The notes under the pieces are model-generated. The model was not told the DNA's origin, searched no databases, and worked only from the letters and a program-made list of their open reading frames with translations. A program made the translations under genes and the position numbers. Shown here one piece after another: positions 59,945 to 64,000 of a DNA stretch of 64,000 nucleotides. The stretch is from Brevibacterium sp. UCMA 11754 (GTDB taxonomy: Bacteria; Actinomycetota; Actinomycetes; Actinomycetales; Brevibacteriaceae): NCBI RefSeq assembly GCF_021532275.1, contig NZ_JACBOT010000025.1, positions 1-64,000 on the forward strand, written 5' to 3'. Numbering within the stretch: the first letter of the stretch is position 1; every line of letters starts with the position of its first letter.

Positions 59945-59963
59945 GGATTCTCACTTCGGGGGT
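59937..59963 (+). terminator. hairpin after the MT0933-type gene
   Basis: ACCCCTGA pairs with TCGGGGGT (one G-U pair) around an 11-nt loop. It overlaps the last codons and stop. Confidence 0.55.
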
Positions 59964-60175
59964 CAGCGCCTGTTCGGGATAACTGGCCCGATCCGGCGGC
60001 ATATCGGGGATGCGGGTGGTGGGCCTCTGCGACGACTGCGACAGCCCAGTTCTCTGCCCCGTGTTGGACTCCTCACCAGCACGGGGTGTGTGAGAATAGC
60101 AGTCGGGCGACTGCGGTCCGCAACACAGCCAGCCCATTCTCTTCCCACGATCTTCACCACACTGCAGGAGGTGCA

Positions 60176-61495
60176 ATGCGATCCCCTATCCCTGATTTCT
60201 TGGACGAGACGCTCGATCGTCACAGGTCAGACCGGTCTGGTGCGAACGCGGACTACATTCCGGATCTGGCGTCGGCCGACCCCGAGAAGCTGGGCATCTG
60301 CATCTCCACACTCGACGGGATCGAATACACCTCCGGAGATTCGGAGTTCGAGTTCTCCATCCAGTCGATGTCGAAGCCCTTCATCTACGGCATGGCGATC
60401 GAGCAGGAAGGGCTGGCCGCAGTCCTCGACATGGTCGGTGTCGAACCCAGCGGGGAGGCCTTCAACGAACTCTCCTTGGACAAGATGTCCGGCAAACCGC
60501 TCAACCCGATGATCAATGCCGGTGCCATGGTCATCCATTCGCTCCTGGGCGAACCGGGAACCTCGCTGGCCGAACGAATCGAAATCGTGCGAACCGGCCT
60601 GTCCGAGTTCGCCGGCCGCCAGCTGCGCGTCGACGACTCGGTGGCTGAAGGCGAATGGGGTGAGGCCTACCGCAATGTCGCGATCGCCAATATGCTCCGG
60701 TCCTATGGTGTCTACACAGACCAGCCCGACGAAGTGGTCCAGGGGTATATCGCCCAGTGCTCGATCCTCATCACCACCAAAGATCTGGGAATCATGGCCG
60801 CCACTTTGGCCGCGGGCGGACTCAACCCGGTCACCGGTAAACAGGTGCTCTCACCTCGCGTGAACCGTCAGGTTCTCGGCGTCATGATGACGTGTGGCAT
60901 GTACGACGCTGCCGGTGACTGGATGACAGAGGTCGGCGTACCCGCCAAATCCGGAGTCTCCGGCGGAGTCTTTGGGGTCCTGCCCGGGCAGGTCGGCATC
61001 GCCACCTTCTCTCCGCGCTTGGACAAGCACGGGACGAGCGTTCGCGGAGCCAACATCTTCAGGACTCTCTCGCGCGAGCTGAGTCTTCACATCATGGACG
61101 CGCCCGAGCCCGCACGCTCGATCATTCGCCGTGACAGGCGCTTCGTGGACTCTCAGGGTGTTATGGTGCGCATCTGCAGCCTGCAGGGTCTCATCCAGTG
61201 GAGCGGTGCCGAAAACGTCATCCGGACGATGGACGCCCCCGAATCCAATGTTGAGGCCTTCGTCCTCGACCTGCGTCGGGTCAATGAGATCAATGGGGTG
61301 GCCAGGCGCATGCTCACCGAGGCGATGAGTCGCCTCGAGGAGGACGGAAAGCGAATAGCGCTCATGGACCCCGAAGACATGCTCCTGTGCAAGAGCCCGA
61401 GTTCCGCGTTGCCAGACGTCGAATACGTCGACTCCCCCAAGGCGCTCAAGGGCCTGCGTCGGCTGCGTGAAGACTGGTCACAGAGAGCCGTATGA
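60176..61495 (+). CDS. glsA: glutaminase with C-terminal STAS domain
   Basis: Hydrolyses glutamine to glutamate and ammonia. 439 residues. Serine-dependent glutaminase domain (about 1-305) with SMSKPFIYGMAIEQEG (SxxK), NPMINAGAMVIHSLL, the Tyr in AGDWMTEVGVPAKSGVSGGV. C-terminal STAS domain at about 325-425 (IRTMDAPESNVEAFVLDLRR). The STAS may regulate. ATG 60176 with AGGAGGTG 5 nt upstream, the strongest ribosome-binding site in the window; the frame starting 60086 has no support. Confidence 0.92.
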   Translation: MRSPIPDFLDETLDRHRSDRSGANADYIPDLASADPEKLGICISTLDGIEYTSGDSEFEFSIQSMSKPFIYGMAIEQEGLAAVLDMVGVEPSGEAFNELSLDKMSGKPLNPMINAGAMVIHSLLGEPGTSLAERIEIVRTGLSEFAGRQLRVDDSVAEGEWGEAYRNVAIANMLRSYGVYTDQPDEVVQGYIAQCSILITTKDLGIMAATLAAGGLNPVTGKQVLSPRVNRQVLGVMMTCGMYDAAGDWMTEVGVPAKSGVSGGVFGVLPGQVGIATFSPRLDKHGTSVRGANIFRTLSRELSLHIMDAPEPARSIIRRDRRFVDSQGVMVRICSLQGLIQWSGAENVIRTMDAPESNVEAFVLDLRRVNEINGVARRMLTEAMSRLEEDGKRIALMDPEDMLLCKSPSSALPDVEYVDSPKALKGLRRLREDWSQRAV

Positions 61496-61545
61496 CGTCG
61501 CCGAGACGTGGGTGCCCGATGTGAGTGCCCACCACCGGCGTTTGC

Positions 61546-61564
61546 TAAGGTTAGGCTAACTAAC
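61546..61564 (+). promoter_or_regulatory. DtxR/IdeR-type iron box
   Basis: TAAGGTTAGGCTAACTAAC matches the consensus TWAGGTWAGSCTWACCTWA in 16 of 19 positions. It lies 86 bp before the siderophore-interacting protein gene. Iron-bound repressor would shut the gene off. Confidence 0.8.
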
Positions 61565-61649
61565 CTGATCAAGCAGGCGCAGTTTGAGGCCCTCGCCGAG
61601 GCGGCCCATAAGAACAGCCCGGCGCAATCGCATACCCGGAAGGTTCTCC

Positions 61650-62468
61650 ATGTCGGCTGCTCCCAATACGCAGAACAACTCAGCTCGTCCGCCCCGCCCG
61701 CAAGCCATCCTCACCGTCCAAGACGTCACCTCGATCACTCCGAACCTGATTCGGATCAGGGTCGGCGGCGAGGGCTTCGACGCCCTGTCCATCAACGAGG
61801 CGACCGACAAATACGTCAAGCTCATGTTCGCCGATCCCCGGCACGGCCTCGTCCCGCCCTATGATCTGACAGAACTGCGGGAGAACACCCCCGAGCAGCT
61901 GCCCCGCAACCGCACCTATACCGTGCGGGAGGTCAACGAGGACGAGAAATGGCTGACACTGGACTTCGTCATCCATGGCGATGAGGGCGTTGCGGGCCCG
62001 TGGGCCACATCGGCACAGCCAGGCGACACCCTCGTCATGGTGGGTGCCGGCGGCAAATACCGGCCCAGCCCTGATTCCCCCTGGCACCTGCTCATCGCCG
62101 ACCACACCGCGATCCCGGCCGTGAGCACAGCGCTTGAGGCCATGGACGCCGAGGCGAGAGGCATCGTCATCGCCGCCGCCCCGGATGAGGCAGACCGACT
62201 GCTGCCCGAGGCACCGGACGGCATCACAGTGACCTGGGTCGACAATGACGATGAGCTCATCGCAGCAGTCCGCGGCCTCGACTGGCCGGAGGACATCCCG
62301 CAGGTCTTCGCCCACGGTGAGCGGGAGACGATCAAGACGATCCGCAAGGCCCTCAAGGAACACGGTGTTCCGCGGGAGTCCTTGTCGATCTCAGCCTATT
62401 GGGCACGCGGTCGTGCCGAGGACCAGTTCCAGGCCGAGAAGCGCGAACCCATCGGCAAGATCGATTGA
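61650..62468 (+). CDS. siderophore-interacting protein (ferric-siderophore reductase family)
   Basis: 272 residues, FAD/NAD(P)H-binding reductase that frees iron from imported siderophores. FAD motif RNRTYTVREVNEDEKWLTLD, then DFVIHGDEGVAGPWATSAQP, GDTLVMVGAGGKYRP and the NAD(P)H lobe HLLIADHTAIPAVSTAL; C-terminal ISAYWARGRAEDQFQAEKRE is typical. ATG 61650 (MSAAPNTQNNSARPPRPQAI) with GGAAGG. Iron box upstream. Its stop starts a palindromic repeat. Confidence 0.9.
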   Translation: MSAAPNTQNNSARPPRPQAILTVQDVTSITPNLIRIRVGGEGFDALSINEATDKYVKLMFADPRHGLVPPYDLTELRENTPEQLPRNRTYTVREVNEDEKWLTLDFVIHGDEGVAGPWATSAQPGDTLVMVGAGGKYRPSPDSPWHLLIADHTAIPAVSTALEAMDAEARGIVIAAAPDEADRLLPEAPDGITVTWVDNDDELIAAVRGLDWPEDIPQVFAHGERETIKTIRKALKEHGVPRESLSISAYWARGRAEDQFQAEKREPIGKID

Positions 62469-62499
62469 CGCAGCGTCAACTCGACTGACGTCGCGTCAG
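62465..62499. repeat. two palindromes in a 20-bp repeat over the stop codon
   Basis: TTGACGC-A-GCGTCAA (62465-62479) and CTGACG-TCG-CGTCAG (62485-62499), each near-perfect palindromes 20 bp apart. The TGA of the siderophore-interacting gene falls inside the first. It could be a hairpin terminator pair between convergent genes. Confidence 0.7.
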
Positions 62500-62502
62500 C
62501 GG

Positions 62503-64000
62503 TCAGTCCCAGCTGGCTGAGCCGAGGTCCTCGGTGATCGATCCTGCCGAACCGGTTCGCTCGCCTCGGCGGCGCTGGCCGCGGCGACGTGTGAGGAAGA
62601 CGGCCAGGACGCCGAAGCCGATGAGAGCCAGCGCGATTCCGCCCAGAATGAGGTACTGGCCCAGATCAGCACCGGTGCGCGGGAGCGAGCCCGCGTTGTC
62701 GTCAGCCGCGTCTGTTCCATCGGACGAACCTGCGTCGCCCTTCGCCCCCGATTTCGAGGCATTAGATGATGCCGAGGCGTTTGCCGCAGACAATTCCGAG
62801 CCCTTCGACGATGAACCCGAGTTCGCGTCGTTTCCAGTGTCTGAGTTGGCTTCGTCTCCGGTGTCTGAGTCGGCAGTGGTCGATGCCACCGTGGACTCTG
62901 TCCCAACGGAGTCCGCGGTGGCATCTTCGGCTGCACCATCGGAATCGACCGAAGCGTCTGAGTCGGCCGAAGCACCTGCATCCGCCGAGTCATCGGAATC
63001 CGCACCCGCGCCGTCGTCGTTGAGATCGGTGACAGAGTACAGGCTGGTGGTGCCTGAGACTTCGTTGCCGACGACGAGGGCCGCTTCGCCTGTCGGAGAC
63101 TCATCAGCGCCCAGGAAGGCAATTCCTTCCGGACCAAGGTCGCCGGCTTTGGAGAGCAGGGCTTCGGGATCGGAGGCATCCTCGATCTCGTCTTCAACGG
63201 AGACCGAGAAGTCACGGTTGTTGAAGTAGGTGACGAATCTCGGGTTCGTGGGGTCGCTGAGGTCGAAGGCGGCGATTCCGCCAACCCGTTCGAAGCCGAC
63301 GAAAACGTAGGTGGTCTCCCCCACTTCACCGACGGTCAGGGCCTCAGGCTCTGGGCCCTTGTCATCGCTGCGTCCCTCACGATTCGACTCCGAGTGGTTG
63401 GAGTTGAAGAAGTCGGGAATCGCCTCGGCGGTCAGCTGTTCGAAGCTGTCGCCCGAGTCGGCCACGAGTGCGCCATCGGTCGTCCACACGGAGAAGGAGC
63501 GGGTGCCGAATGCGTAGAGTTCCTCGTAGCAGTCACCGCTCTCGTTCAGCCCCAGGTCGGTGATGATGTTGAGCCTGCCCAGGGCCTCGTCACCGAGCTG
63601 GCCAGCCAGCGGAGAGTTCTCGCACACGGGTGCCAGATCGTCCTCGCCGAGGTCCTTTACCCTGGCCGCGTCGACGAAGTCGCCCCATTCCCTTGAGTCT
63701 CCTTCATTGGCGGTGACCAGGTAGTCGGTTCCTCCAGATGAGAACGAGGAGATCGTGTCGGGCATGTAGACGCCCTTCAGTCCCGGGTGCTCTGCAATGT
63801 TCGTCTCCGGCGCGTCTTCTGGGTCGCTGTCTGAGGCGTCGAGCCCGTTCCCTGCCTGCCCATGATCTTTGAAGCCCAGCGGAAGAACGTCGGTGACCTC
63901 GGCTGTGGCGATGTCGACGACGGCGATCGCGTTCGCCTCCTGCAGGGTCGCGTAGGCCTTGTCGCCTGCGACGGTGATGTATTCGGGTTCGAGATTGCGA
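62503..64000 (-). CDS. LPXTG-anchored choice-of-anchor-I-type surface protein, 5' end missing
   Basis: At least 499 residues; the start is outside the window. The visible part is an extracellular beta-propeller of the choice-of-anchor I (alkaline phosphatase-like) type: DTISSFSSGGTDYLVTANEG, AFGTRSFSVWTTDGALVADS and VFVGFERVGGIAAFDLSDPT. Next comes a Ser/Asp/Ala-rich stalk, then LPRTG followed by a TM (YLILGGIALALIGFGVLAVF) and a basic tail RRRGQRRRGERTG. The sequence after the sortase motif is longer than normal, ending DLGSASWD. Confidence 0.85.
   Translation of the reverse strand, partial: RNLEPEYITVAGDKAYATLQEANAIAVVDIATAEVTDVLPLGFKDHGQAGNGLDASDSDPEDAPETNIAEHPGLKGVYMPDTISSFSSGGTDYLVTANEGDSREWGDFVDAARVKDLGEDDLAPVCENSPLAGQLGDEALGRLNIITDLGLNESGDCYEELYAFGTRSFSVWTTDGALVADSGDSFEQLTAEAIPDFFNSNHSESNREGRSDDKGPEPEALTVGEVGETTYVFVGFERVGGIAAFDLSDPTNPRFVTYFNNRDFSVSVEDEIEDASDPEALLSKAGDLGPEGIAFLGADESPTGEAALVVGNEVSGTTSLYSVTDLNDDGAGADSDDSADAGASADSDASVDSDGAAEDATADSVGTESTVASTTADSDTGDEANSDTGNDANSGSSSKGSELSAANASASSNASKSGAKGDAGSSDGTDAADDNAGSLPRTGADLGQYLILGGIALALIGFGVLAVFLTRRRGQRRRGERTGSAGSITEDLGSASWD

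Noticed and set aside
61584..61650. Longer N-terminus for the siderophore-interacting protein
   Set aside because: The extension has no family sequence; ATG 61650 has a good ribosome-binding site and starts the conserved protein.

Overview
The window is a stretch of high-GC actinobacterial chromosome. GC is roughly two thirds. Evidence for the group includes leaderless GTG/ATG starts placed 6-7 nt after a TAnnnT box, a GlxR/CRP-type site, a DtxR/IdeR-type iron box, the ilvBNC-serA-leuB neighbourhood, a gatCAB-ligA-mnmA-cysteine desulfurase neighbourhood, and the CE1758/CE1759-type luciferase-like pair. Overall it resembles Brevibacterium or a close Micrococcales relative; the genus is an inference. 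I see no rRNA, tRNA, CRISPR array, transposase or phage gene. Almost all of the window is ordinary chromosome.

1-12 kb: a frameshifted MFS transporter end, then branched-chain amino acid and serine synthesis genes on the minus strand (ilvE, leuB, serA, ilvC, ilvN, ilvB), with a CitE-like lyase, a PAP2 phosphatase and an Eis-type acetyltransferase between them. ilvB is preceded by a textbook attenuator: a 16-residue leader peptide with consecutive Leu-Leu-Val-Val-Val-Ile codons followed by a hairpin and T-run. ilvD lies further on, at 20.6-22.3 kb.

12-28 kb: a heterodimeric ABC exporter, a probably acquired AbiEi/DUF559-type protein between imperfect direct repeats, pcm and apt divergent over three 20-bp tandem repeats, an aldo/keto reductase, two D-2-hydroxyacid dehydrogenases, a MarR/FMN reductase/luciferase-like monooxygenase operon with palindromes upstream, and cysK-cysE.

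28-48 kb: def, an unknown membrane protein, gatCAB, a secreted protein, the ligA/MetE-like/S9 peptidase run, and mnmA with its cysteine desulfurase. Then come two small membrane proteins, and two large proteins of matching architecture (TM, extracytoplasmic domain, TM, basic linker, internal lipobox, extracytoplasmic domain) that flank a thioredoxin-fold/TPR protein without CXXC.

48-64 kb: orn, an ArsR regulator translationally coupled to a SulP transporter, an SCO6745-type protein, and the lactate-utilisation locus (lutR divergent from lutABC, with a perfect TNGTNNNACNA operator on the promoter). These are followed by a DUF2993 protein, nhaA, an M20 amidohydrolase, an MT0933-type small protein, a glutaminase-STAS fusion, an iron-regulated siderophore-interacting protein and an LPXTG-anchored protein that runs off the end.

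Two window-wide patterns are not explained by genes. Short tandem repeats of 15-25 bp sit at or just after the stop codons of several genes. The nonamer CCGAGGTGG occurs about 20 times on both strands, in coding and non-coding positions.
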